NCBI RefSeq assembly: GCF_046557615.1
Contig: NZ_JBKIII010000001.1
Coordinates: forward strand, 434,001 to 498,000
Reading direction: 5' to 3'
DNA length: 64,000 nucleotides
Origin: Haloferax sp046557615
GTDB taxonomy: Archaea; Halobacteriota; Halobacteria; Halobacteriales; Haloferacaceae
Part shown: piece by piece, positions 50,769 through 58,370 of the stretch
Layout: every line of letters starts with the position of its first letter
Numbering within the stretch: the first letter of the stretch is position 1
The notes under the pieces: model-generated
What the model saw: the letters and a program-made list of their open reading frames with translations, nothing else
What the model was told of the DNA's origin: nothing
The model's database searches: none
Made by a program: the position numbers and the translations under genes

Positions 50769-51193
50769 GGCTACCAATTTCCTAACTGGGTTGGTTCGAG
50801 TGGCCGCACCACGCGGGGACCCTTTCTCCCCGCGCGGAGCTTGTGACCGTGAGAGACGTTGGTGGGTATCTGTATGAACCTCAGACCAGCTCCCCGGAGT
50901 GAAAGTGGACGTTTTTCCGAAAGTGAAACTCAGTAGCCGCATCGCGCTCGATTCTTCCGAACTTCGTTGGGGTTCAAGACCCCACAGATTGTACGTTATC
51001 ATGCTTCCGTAGCGTGTTTACGGGAGCCACCGCGGGCCAGTGTTGGAGCACTGGGTCCGCTTGGTTTCTGTATGGACCCGAGACAGTCAGGTCCGCGTGT
51101 AGCTTCCGTTACTCTCCTCCTGCGAAGGACTGCACAATAAACCTAACCCTGTTCGTTGCATCTTGCAACAAATAGGGCTGACTTATCATATCC
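50769..51193. other. Noncoding control region of element B
   Basis: 425 bp with repeats and hairpins in the same order as in element A: AGTGAAAGTGGA (50898-50909) and AGTGAAACT (50922-50930); hairpin TGGGGT/ACCCCA with TCAAG loop (50968-50984); GCTTCCGTA/TACGGGAGC (51003-51011/51019-51027); CCAGTG/CACTGG (51037-51042/51049-51054); GGGTCC/GGACCC (51053-51058/51074-51079). A final GCTTCCGT (51112-51119) precedes the operator at 51155. Confidence 0.6.
51155..51169. promoter_or_regulatory. Palindromic operator upstream of the element B regulator
   Basis: GTTGCA-TCT-TGCAAC, a perfect 6-bp inverted repeat with 3-bp spacer, 25-39 nt before the GTG start at 51194 and therefore over the expected promoter. 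Analogous in position to the AGTTGTTG palindrome of element A. Confidence 0.5.
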
Positions 51194-51505
51194 GTGACCA
51201 TTAAGAAACTCACCTGTGTTGCTCAGGTCGTGCAACCCGCTTGGTGGAGCAAGTACGACGACCCTATTCTCCAGTTCTTAGCCGACACTGGCGCAGCTGT
51301 TCCGCCACGGGTTATTCTGTTTAACCTCGAACGCAGAGAAATCGCCTCTCCTCACCGCTCGACTATCAAACGACGACTCCAGAGACTACAGGAATACGGT
51401 CTGGTCGAGAAGGTCGGCGAAGAAGGCTACTACGTGATTTCTGAATTGGGAGAAGCCTACCTTTCGGGAGAGATCGACGCAGCCGAACTCGACGCCGTCG
51501 AGTAA
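51194..51505 (+). CDS. PhiH1-repressor-like winged-helix regulator
   Basis: 103 aa. After a short head, PAWWSKYDDPILQFLADTGAAVPP and RVILFNLERRE match the layout of the haloarchaeal phage PhiH1 repressor family, with the recognition helix in HRSTIKRRLQRLQEYGLVEKV and the wing in GYYVISELGEAYLSGE. Starts at GTG 51194. Likely represses the divergent integrase operon or its own promoter via the palindrome at 51155. Confidence 0.82.
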   Translation: MTIKKLTCVAQVVQPAWWSKYDDPILQFLADTGAAVPPRVILFNLERREIASPHRSTIKRRLQRLQEYGLVEKVGEEGYYVISELGEAYLSGEIDAAELDAVE

Positions 51506-51559
51506 GCACCCACCACCCTGACCCGTAAAGGGGGCGGGTGGGTGGGTGGATGACAACTT

Positions 51560-52372
51560 TCACTTCATATTAGGAATGTGCGTGAAGATGTCACTTCTTA
51601 TTTCCAACATGTCTGAGAGCGATTCAATTTCATCAATAAAGCATGCTGGGCCAGTAAACAGTTCAGTTGCCTTATTACCTCTAATATCGGTGTAAGTTAT
51701 TTTAATGCGCAAACCAAGACGTTCAATATCTGTTTGTTTTAATTCCGGGAGCAATTTGTTGAAAACCACCGTGCTGGGTAATTCTCCATCCTCTAGCTCT
51801 GTGACGGGAGCGTCAACATCTTCATTTTCGAAACTAATCCTTCCAGAAAATTTAGCCGTTTCACCAGGATCGAGAACACCACCCTTTCCCGCGGAGAGAA
51901 TATCTGTTTGGTCCGACTTGATGATTGGGAATGAATGAGCAGTTAATTGTGGGATGTTATTAACGCCGTTCGACTTCTTGGCGAAGTCTTCAATTTTCAA
52001 CCACGAATTTGACTCTGTGCTAACGTAGAGTTGAGGTATAAGCCCGAGTCGTATTGCTTTCCCGTCGCCAACATTCTGCAAGGTGATTTGGATGTGGTCT
52101 TTGTCTTCTGGATTTATGCTATAATCACCGAGACGGCGAATAATCGGAGTAAGTTGGGCTAGTTCTTGTTTGATAAGTTCCTCATTTTGAGACAGTGTTC
52201 GTATTGTTGACCAAGCAAGGAGAAGTGGACCAATAGCGCCAAGTCCCGCAACGATAGTAGAGGAAGGTCCGATCGAGACCCAGCCAAATATATCGTTAGC
52301 GATCAACAGAATAACGCCAGAAATCAATACCCAAACCAACACAGAAATAATTTTTTGTTGACTCTTATCCAT
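51560..52372 (-). CDS. Membrane protein with large cytosolic or extracellular domain
   Basis: 270 aa, AT-rich. Two N-terminal helices (VLVWVLISGVILLIAND, and TIVAGLGAIGPLLLAWSTI), a short coiled segment (LSQNEELIKQELAQL), then a beta-rich domain (IQITLQNVGDGKAIRL..., GVLDPGETAKFSGRISFEN). The architecture (two TM, coil, beta domain) is seen in small membrane sensors of unknown role. Probably expressed with the protease gene 105 bp upstream on the same strand. Confidence 0.7.
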   Translation of the reverse strand: MDKSQQKIISVLVWVLISGVILLIANDIFGWVSIGPSSTIVAGLGAIGPLLLAWSTIRTLSQNEELIKQELAQLTPIIRRLGDYSINPEDKDHIQITLQNVGDGKAIRLGLIPQLYVSTESNSWLKIEDFAKKSNGVNNIPQLTAHSFPIIKSDQTDILSAGKGGVLDPGETAKFSGRISFENEDVDAPVTELEDGELPSTVVFNKLLPELKQTDIERLGLRIKITYTDIRGNKATELFTGPACFIDEIESLSDMLEIRSDIFTHIPNMK

Positions 52373-52477
52373 TATTCTAACCAGTCAAACGTGATAGCAT
52401 TATATAACTTCCATCAATAGCGGAGTTGGAGACAGCTGCATATTTTGGGATAAGCTCATTTATCCGAACTTCTACTT

Positions 52478-53116
52478 CTACTCTGTCCTCACCCAGTTGA
52501 GAAACCGGTGCACTCTAACTACGTTCTTCAACGATGGGTACAAGAGGAACTTTGCTACTTCGTTGTGCAGAGATTGACTGGATTCACTAGAAATTTCGTC
52601 GTAGGCGCTAAGAAATTCTTCCTCACCCAATGCACGGAGCGCATGGAGATCTGCGGCCAACTCCTCTAACCGAACGGTCATCACGAAAGCCAGTATCAGC
52701 AGCAGGGAAACGCCTGCAAGCATCGCTATTGGTTCTATAGGCATACCAAAGGGAATTAGCAGAGAGTAACCCAGACTGCTTAGTAGGTAGTAAATACCGA
52801 TTACACCATTGATGACCATTCCGTAGAACAATCCTCTCAAAAGAGGTAGCCGATTTAGGTGACCTCTCTCGTGACGATATACAAGTTCAGCCGCTTCCTC
52901 TGAGAGATTCTGCATTCGTTGCTTGTTCAGAATAATTGTACCTACAGGAGTTGCCTGACCGAAAGCAGCTGAATCGCTATCGAACCAGTAAACGTCTTCC
53001 TCAGACGTGTGCCCATTGAAACTTCCAACGGACTCAATCGGCCCGTGGTAGAACCGGGCAAATGCCCTTGTAAAACGATCTCGAAAAGCATCCATTGTAC
53101 GTTCCACGGTTTGCAT
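52478..53116 (-). CDS. M48-like membrane metalloprotease
   Basis: 212 aa. HERGH at residues 82-86 is the HExxH zinc motif; two or three membrane helices follow (about 93-147), then RLEELAADLHALRALGE, with the Glu/Asp arrangement (ExxAD) that gives the third zinc ligand in M48/HtpX proteases. The N-terminal domain (1-80) has FGQATPVGTIILNK, typical of the strand before the active-site helix. AT-rich like the neighbouring membrane gene. May act in a membrane-stress or abortive response; unproven. Confidence 0.72.
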   Translation of the reverse strand: MQTVERTMDAFRDRFTRAFARFYHGPIESVGSFNGHTSEEDVYWFDSDSAAFGQATPVGTIILNKQRMQNLSEEAAELVYRHERGHLNRLPLLRGLFYGMVINGVIGIYYLLSSLGYSLLIPFGMPIEPIAMLAGVSLLLILAFVMTVRLEELAADLHALRALGEEEFLSAYDEISSESSQSLHNEVAKFLLYPSLKNVVRVHRFLNWVRTE

Positions 53117-53195
53117 ACGTTATATTGGTTGGAAATATACAAAAATATTCGGACATGTGTGATTTTCAAGAAGATTGTGATATTTTTCGCAGCCG

Positions 53196-55112
53196 TCACG
53201 GATGCTGCATACAGTCTCTTTCTTTCTCGTAGTAGTCCTCCACGTGCAGCACGTGGTCGGCCGCTTCCGGTTCCTCTAATCCGATATTCACGAAGTGCCG
53301 AGCCATTATCTCCGGTTGATGCGTCCCGAAGTTGCACTTCTGACAGCGCCACATCTCTCCCTTCTGTAAGTCGTGCTGTAGTCTCGTCTCGTCGAGGATG
53401 CGCTGAACCGGCAGCTTCAGCGTCACCATATCGACACCACCGCCGCTCGGGGCGTGCTCTTCCCCGTCGCGGTCGATAATGGCCTCTAGACGCCATTCCG
53501 ATTCGAGCGTTTCACGGCCGAACGATTCGGTCCCGTCGTCGTCCTCTCCCTGCATCACCGATTCCACGAAATCGGCCTGCGCTATCGGAATCTCGTTGAT
53601 ATTCCTCCCGAGCATCTGATGCAGTGAGAGTTCTTTCTCGCTGTGTTCCATCTCTGTCTCTACACGCTTCCTGATTCGCGTGCGCTCTGTCGTTTCGCCG
53701 ATACTGACGCCTGCCTCCACGCTGGGCCAGCGTTCGGCGAGGCTCAGTCTACCGTCCTCTTTCGCTGTCTCGTCCTCGGCGTCGAGGGCGTCGAGCAGAT
53801 CGTCGTCCGGTATCGGCTCTTCGAGTCGTGACTGGTCTATGGCCCATCCAGAATCACAGCACTCGCACACTACGTCCGGGCCGCGCCCGTCGTCCCACTT
53901 CACCGCTTCGCCGTGCATATCGGTCTGGTCCGCTTCAGCGGACTCCGCCCGCTGCTGGCAGGCGTCGGCGGTGATCGCTTCGGTGAGCACCTTCGAGCGA
54001 GAGGTACGACGTCGCGCTGCTGACCAGTAAATCGAACCCCACGCGAGGTATTCGATTGGCTTGTCCAGCAACTCCTCGGTGTATCCGCCCATGTACGCCG
54101 CGAGGTACGAACCCATGTTCTCCACGTTGGCGTTCAGAGAGATACAGCCGTTAGACTCCTCCTCGTAGTCGTCTATCGCCCAGTAGTCGTGCGCGGACGC
54201 TCCGGCGTACTCGCACACCTCCAGATGCTTGTCTATCACCCGTTCGAACTCGGTCCCGACGCTGTGCAGGTCTTCGCCGCGTTCTCCTAGCGGTTCTGTG
54301 TCGAAGTAGACGCCCACGTGCAGGTGCGTGTAGCACGCGTTCATCCCGCCGTCGCCGTCCATCCCGTGCGGCTCTGCCTGTAGCCAGTAGCCCCACTGGT
54401 CGGCGTCGAGGCCGAGATGGTACTCCATCGTGTTGCGGAGTGTGTCGCGCACACCGTCGTAGGAGAACGAGTCGTGCAGCGCGTCGCAGTGTTCCACTGG
54501 TGGAATCCGTGCGCCGCTCGGCACTGACGAGCCAGTGAGGGTGAGCATCGCGGTCGCGGGCGAGTCCCACGCCGCTACTGCTTCCCCTCCGCTGGGTCGT
54601 TCTCCACCGGCCATCTGTCTCTGTAGCGCCAGCGCGCGGGCGTACTGCTTCTTGGAGTATTCTTCTCCCCACGCGTCAGCCAGCGGTATCTCGAACGTCT
54701 CGCCCTCTGTGTTACCGAAACGGGCGAGCAATCCATCGTACCGGGTGTGTGCGGTGAGGAAGGCACTCAGCGCGTCCGCCCACGTCGCGGCTTCTCGTTT
54801 CGCTAGCTCCGTCACCTGAAACGCCTTCTCGGTCGGACTCTGCGGTTCGACCCATTCGTCACGCCATTCTGATTCTGTGACGATGCGCCGGAGCTTCCGC
54901 CCGTGTGTCTGGCACAGTGGCGTCTCCGCTAGTTCCGGGTACGCGTCGATGAACTCCAGCACTCGTTCGTGGACGAGTTCCTCGGAGTTTCGGTCCTTGG
55001 CTGAACGGCCGCGTTGAGCCTCTACAGAGTTAGTCTCCTTGGAAGGCCAAGGCTCAGCCCCCGGTTCCGTCCCTTCGACTTCTCCGGTAGGCTGGCTGCC
55101 ATCGCTACTCAC
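53196..55112 (-). CDS. HUH-type rolling-circle replication initiator (Rep)
   Basis: 638 aa. Motif 1 ATAMLTLTGSS (about 188-196), motif 2 CYTHLHVGVYFD with metal His263 and His265, and motif 3 SYLAAYMGGY with Tyr336, Tyr340 and Tyr344 as nucleophile candidates. This fits haloarchaeal RC-plasmid Reps. C-terminal parts include two zinc pairs (CECCDSGW; CQKCNFGTH). Starts at GTG 55112, overlapping the previous stop by 8 nt. It nicks the element's origin to start rolling-circle replication after excision. Confidence 0.88.
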   Translation of the reverse strand: MSSDGSQPTGEVEGTEPGAEPWPSKETNSVEAQRGRSAKDRNSEELVHERVLEFIDAYPELAETPLCQTHGRKLRRIVTESEWRDEWVEPQSPTEKAFQVTELAKREAATWADALSAFLTAHTRYDGLLARFGNTEGETFEIPLADAWGEEYSKKQYARALALQRQMAGGERPSGGEAVAAWDSPATAMLTLTGSSVPSGARIPPVEHCDALHDSFSYDGVRDTLRNTMEYHLGLDADQWGYWLQAEPHGMDGDGGMNACYTHLHVGVYFDTEPLGERGEDLHSVGTEFERVIDKHLEVCEYAGASAHDYWAIDDYEEESNGCISLNANVENMGSYLAAYMGGYTEELLDKPIEYLAWGSIYWSAARRRTSRSKVLTEAITADACQQRAESAEADQTDMHGEAVKWDDGRGPDVVCECCDSGWAIDQSRLEEPIPDDDLLDALDAEDETAKEDGRLSLAERWPSVEAGVSIGETTERTRIRKRVETEMEHSEKELSLHQMLGRNINEIPIAQADFVESVMQGEDDDGTESFGRETLESEWRLEAIIDRDGEEHAPSGGGVDMVTLKLPVQRILDETRLQHDLQKGEMWRCQKCNFGTHQPEIMARHFVNIGLEEPEAADHVLHVEDYYEKERDCMQHP

Positions 55113-55878
55113 GCTCCCCGCCGTCTGGGACTGCGTAGTCGCTCAGACGCTGTTGGGTTTCTTCAGGTGTTGAGACAGCTTTGGAGGGAGAACCGACCGC
55201 ACCGACCCACGTTCTCGGCCGACGGCCGTCGGCCTCGTGCGGACTGGCTTCCGGGTCGCCCCGCGAGGGGTCGCTTCCGGCAGGCTCCTCACTCCCGCGC
55301 TTCGGGGCGCTCAGCGCGGGCAAGACGTTCGTCGCCTCTCCAGTCCTTGCGGTGGAATCCCGGGCGGCCAAATGCGCCCACAACAGCGATGTGAGACGGT
55401 GGTCCCGAATCTTCTGGTCAGCAGCTGGGATGCGCGCGCAGCTCCGACATTCGTGGTATTTCGCCGCTTGCTCCGCGTGATCGACGAGACAGAAGTTGTG
55501 GCAGGACGCACACCGGTACTTGACGAGCCTCCAAGCAAGGTCCATCTCTGGTGGGTCGAACGACGGCGAGTCCTGGATGTCGTAACCCGGCTTTTCGTAG
55601 GGTGGCCTCTTTCTGGTTATCTCTCTGTCCCACATCGTAACCTGATGTGGGCTGTCGCCGCGGTGTAGCGGCCGACAAACCGGGTCTGACCGACTCTTTG
55701 GCTTTTGTGGTTCTTCGAGATAGACTGGGTCGTAACCCGTACTCTCTGGATAATGGATATAGCCGGATTCCTCATTTGCTTGCGCAAGCTCCGAGTTGTC
55801 AACGTCCTCGGTGAACCAGAGATCTCCACCGTCCTCTTCGTCGTCGCTGTGGCTCTTCTCTGGTGGAGAATCGCTCAC
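55105..55878 (-). CDS. Zinc-motif hypothetical protein upstream of Rep
   Basis: 257 aa. Long acidic, disordered N-terminus (to about 105), then a Cys-rich zinc motif YRCASCHNFC...YHECRSCARIP (about 118-150), and a Pro/Arg/Gly-rich tail. Overlaps the rep start by 8 nt, so it is cotranscribed. It may be a Rep accessory or copy-number factor. Not recognised. Confidence 0.65.
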   Translation of the reverse strand: MSDSPPEKSHSDDEEDGGDLWFTEDVDNSELAQANEESGYIHYPESTGYDPVYLEEPQKPKSRSDPVCRPLHRGDSPHQVTMWDREITRKRPPYEKPGYDIQDSPSFDPPEMDLAWRLVKYRCASCHNFCLVDHAEQAAKYHECRSCARIPAADQKIRDHRLTSLLWAHLAARDSTARTGEATNVLPALSAPKRGSEEPAGSDPSRGDPEASPHEADGRRPRTWVGAVGSPSKAVSTPEETQQRLSDYAVPDGGERE

Positions 55879-55924
55879 AGAGAACGCACCTCCCGGTTTT
55901 CAGCAAACCGTCGAGGCAGCGCCT

Positions 55925-55979
55925 CTGCTCCTATATTAAGCCCTACGTAAGAGTTAAAGTTAGAGTGGGGACGGAGGGA
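55925..55979. repeat. Attachment site 3 (right end of element B inside tRNA-Trp)
   Basis: 55-bp match to 49354-49408 with one mismatch; the core GGGGACGGAGGG (55967-55978) is the 3' end of the tRNA-Trp gene. Integration here restores the tRNA 3' end, which explains why the gene is intact. Confidence 0.85.
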
Positions 55980-56143
55980 TTTGAACCCCCGATCGACTGA
56001 TATCTCCGGTGTGCGCCTCGGTACTCCAGAGGGTCGTCAACGCGAACCGATGATCAGTCGGCCGCTCAGTATATCAGCTGGAGTATCGTCCCGGGCGCCA
56101 AGCCTCTGGAGTCAGTCGCCATGCCGGGCTTGGCCACGTCCCC
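55966..56143 (-). tRNA. tRNA-Trp (CCA) with a 104-nt intron
   Basis: Acceptor GGGGACG pairs with CGTCCCC (55967-55973), discriminator A at 55966. The anticodon CCA follows CT, with stem ACTGA/TCAGT; the T-arm has GGGTTCAAATCCC. The intron (about 56002-56105) splits the gene just after position 37, as in Haloferax pre-tRNA-Trp. There the intron contains a box C/D RNA that guides 2'-O-methylation of the tRNA's own C34 and U39; CTGA motifs in this intron fit. Its 3' end is the att site of the tandem elements. Confidence 0.92.
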
Positions 56144-56194
56144 GGTCTGTCTGCATCCTCTCGTATGGCGATTTTTCTTAAAGGGGTTTCGATT

Positions 56195-56422
56195 CTACTC
56201 GTCGCGGTCGTCGTCGGCCCAATCGCACTCTTGGCACTTGTAGGCGACCACGAACTCCGTCACACTCGGCATATAGCCCACTTGGATGACGTTCTCGCCA
56301 CACTCCGGACAGTCGAAGTCTGCGTCCTGAATCGGTTCGGCTTCCATCGGGCGCTCACCCTCGACGAGTTCGGCGAGCGTCTCGGGAGTCACCATCCGTC
56401 CCTGCACGACACGGTTGCTCAT
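56195..56422 (-). CDS. Small zinc-ribbon protein (DUF5795-like)
   Basis: 75 aa. MSNRVVQGRMVTPETLAELVEG then a zinc ribbon with CPECG and CQECDW. Resembles a haloarchaeal family I recall as DUF5795; not verified. No function known. First chromosomal gene beyond the tRNA. Confidence 0.75.
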   Translation of the reverse strand: MSNRVVQGRMVTPETLAELVEGERPMEAEPIQDADFDCPECGENVIQVGYMPSVTEFVVAYKCQECDWADDDRDE

Positions 56423-56465
56423 ATCCCGACGAAATCACCCAAAGTAGGTAAGCCCTGCGCCACAG

Positions 56466-56852
56466 TCAGGGCGTCGCAACCGTCACTGTGCGCGTCCGCG
56501 GGCCGTCGCACTCCACCAAGAGAACCGACTGCCAGCGCCCGAGGTCCAGTTTGCCATCGACCACCGGAATCGACACGCCGTTGCCGACGAGGAGTGCGCG
56601 GAGGTGCGAGTCGGCGTTGTTGTCTAGTGTGTCGTGTTCCCAGCCAGTATCAGCGACGGCCTCGCCGAGTAGGTGTTCGATATCGGAGAGCAAGCGCGAC
56701 TCGGCTTCGTTGATACAGACACCCGTCGTGGTGTGTCGCGAGAAGACGGTACAGATGCCGGAGTAGCCGCTCGGAAGCGCCGACTGAACACGGTCGGTCA
56801 CGTCGATAACTTCGAGTCGGCGGTCTGTTCGAACGTCGAAGGTCTGGTGCAT
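56466..56852 (-). CDS. YjbQ/UPF0047 family protein
   Basis: 128 aa. Typical elements: SRHTTTGVCINEAESRLLSDIEHLL and a second His-containing segment (NADSHLRALLVGNGVSIPV). The family fold binds small phosphorylated compounds; some members have thiamin phosphate synthase activity in vitro. Cytosolic. The gap to the 56195 gene is 43 bp on the same strand. Confidence 0.9.
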   Translation of the reverse strand: MHQTFDVRTDRRLEVIDVTDRVQSALPSGYSGICTVFSRHTTTGVCINEAESRLLSDIEHLLGEAVADTGWEHDTLDNNADSHLRALLVGNGVSIPVVDGKLDLGRWQSVLLVECDGPRTRTVTVATP

Positions 56853-56903
56853 ACTGACCGTTCGTCGGCCAGTTGCAAAACGATTCGAGGAAGAGTGGTT
56901 AGC

Positions 56904-57842
56904 TTAGAGCCACGGCGCGCGCGACTCTCCTTCACCGGGGTATCCGTAGCCCGGTTCTGGCTCGGACGCTTGCGAGTCCGATTCGTCGGCCTGCTGGTCG
57001 TCCAGTTCGTCGTCGGCCAGGTCGTCGCCGCCGTCGGCGACAGCACCGTTGGCCGAAGCGCGCTGGTCTGCGTCGGCCATCACGTCGCGTGCGGCGTTCA
57101 CACCTTCGTTGGATACGCTGGGGTCGAACGCGAACAGTGCGGTGACACCGAGGACGCCGAGTGCGACCGGTGCCTTCGTGGGCATCAGGCCGAGTACGTC
57201 GAGCGCGAGCATGCCGAGTGCGACCGAACTGCCGAAGCGGAAGAGGTCGATATCGACCGTGCCGCGGAGGCGTGGGGCGAACACCGCGATGCTACCCGCA
57301 AATGCGACGCCGGTCCCGGCGGCCGCACCTGCGTGCATGAGCATCGTCGGGTCAGGGTTGAACACGAACTGTGCGCCTGCGGGGTTGAAGCTAGCCACGA
57401 GACCGAGTCCGATGATGACGCTGGGCGAGGGGAGATACTCACCGACCTTCGAGGAGGCCGTCTTCGCGGCGATAGCGAGGATGACCAGACCGGCAAAGCG
57501 GTGGAACACCTCGAAGTTGAGGAGCGTCTGGATGGTCTGTGCGAGCGCCGCTTCGGCGACGGCGACGGGAATGAGGACCGCACCGAGGATGGCGATGGAC
57601 GTGAGTTGCTGACGGCGCGTCCCGTCCATCTCCGCGAGAATAACCGCCACGGTCGCGGACCCACCAAAGATGAGGAGTCCGGTCTGGAGAATACCCGTGA
57701 CGGAGTTCAGCGCGCCAGCGATGATGAGCGCGGGAAAGATACCATCGACCAACGGAAGGCCCATAACGGTCGCGAGCAGGCGGGTGGCACCACCAACCTG
57801 CTGCTCGAGACGAAGGGCGACTGGGTGGCGTGAAACACTCAT
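56904..57842 (-). CDS. Multi-pass membrane protein with acidic tail (DUF5794-like)
   Basis: 312 aa. About six to seven hydrophobic helices between residues 18 and 235 (for example LLATVMGLPLVDGIFPALIIAG, VILGLG-type repeats), then a strongly acidic, Asp/Gln/Ser-rich cytosolic tail of about 50 residues ending in RAPWL. Resembles the haloarchaeal DUF5794 family as I remember it. Function unknown. Confidence 0.75.
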   Translation of the reverse strand: MSVSRHPVALRLEQQVGGATRLLATVMGLPLVDGIFPALIIAGALNSVTGILQTGLLIFGGSATVAVILAEMDGTRRQQLTSIAILGAVLIPVAVAEAALAQTIQTLLNFEVFHRFAGLVILAIAAKTASSKVGEYLPSPSVIIGLGLVASFNPAGAQFVFNPDPTMLMHAGAAAGTGVAFAGSIAVFAPRLRGTVDIDLFRFGSSVALGMLALDVLGLMPTKAPVALGVLGVTALFAFDPSVSNEGVNAARDVMADADQRASANGAVADGGDDLADDELDDQQADESDSQASEPEPGYGYPGEGESRAPWL

Positions 57843-58370
57843 TCGATGCTATTGTTGACCGTCACCATCGGCCAAGCGGTGATAAGGACGCAATTCGGAC
57901 AAGGGAGTACGAGCGTGGCGTACATTCCGTCCATTTCGTCCAAGTTTAAAACCCCGTTTAAGTGTCTGCCACATCGATGTAAAGAGAATGCCGGAGGAGC
58001 GGGTCATCTGACCGGCAATACGCGATGCGGCGGGACACGTGGAGTCCATACAACACAGATTTGGGACTGGGATATTAAACGTTGTGTGGGATACGACCGC
58101 ATACAACACGAGAATCTCTGGCGCTGTTTTTAAAAGGACTGACGATTCATAGGAAATTCCCCACACAGCCTACGACTCTACGATGCACGTTTGTGACTAA
58201 TGTGATTATTCGGGATAGATTCGCCTCCTGCTAGCGAGTCACGCAACCACGAACGCATCAGGCGCGAAAAGGTATCCACCTTCGTGTCTATTTCTGCAAC
58301 CAGTTTGCCACACATCAACATTCCCGTGCTATCTCGCAACCCTTTTGTCGTCACCTACACCACGCTTGAT
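57843..58370. other. 528-bp noncoding region upstream of guaB
   Basis: Two AT-rich TATA-like stretches (GTTTAAAAC about 57949-57957; GATATTAAAC 58071-58080). The 10-mer CATACAACAC occurs twice (58047-58056 and 58100-58109), and the inverted relative GTTGTGTG lies at 58081-58088. An oligo-T run (about 58129-58135) could end a small RNA. No gene frame is supported; a regulatory region or small RNA is possible. Confidence 0.45.

Larger units (their letters stand above)
49396..55966. mobile_element. Integrative element B (6.6 kb) abutting tRNA-Trp
   Basis: Bounded by att core 2 and the 3' end of the tRNA-Trp gene. Genes: integrase, 63-aa and 24-aa small genes in one overlapping operon, a PhiH1-repressor-like regulator, a membrane protein, an M48-like membrane protease, an HUH rolling-circle Rep, and a zinc-motif protein. 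The Rep makes this an integrated rolling-circle plasmid or a pHK2/pleolipovirus-like replicon without recognisable spike or membrane virion genes. Confidence 0.82.

Noticed and set aside
50968..50984. Hairpin with TTCAAGA loop as a tRNA T-arm
   Set aside because: No cloverleaf can be folded around it; treated as part of the element B control region.
38992..55966. Insertion sequence or provirus with virion genes
   Set aside because: No transposase, terminase, capsid or pleolipovirus spike/membrane protein pattern was recognised; integrases and Rep point to integrative plasmids.
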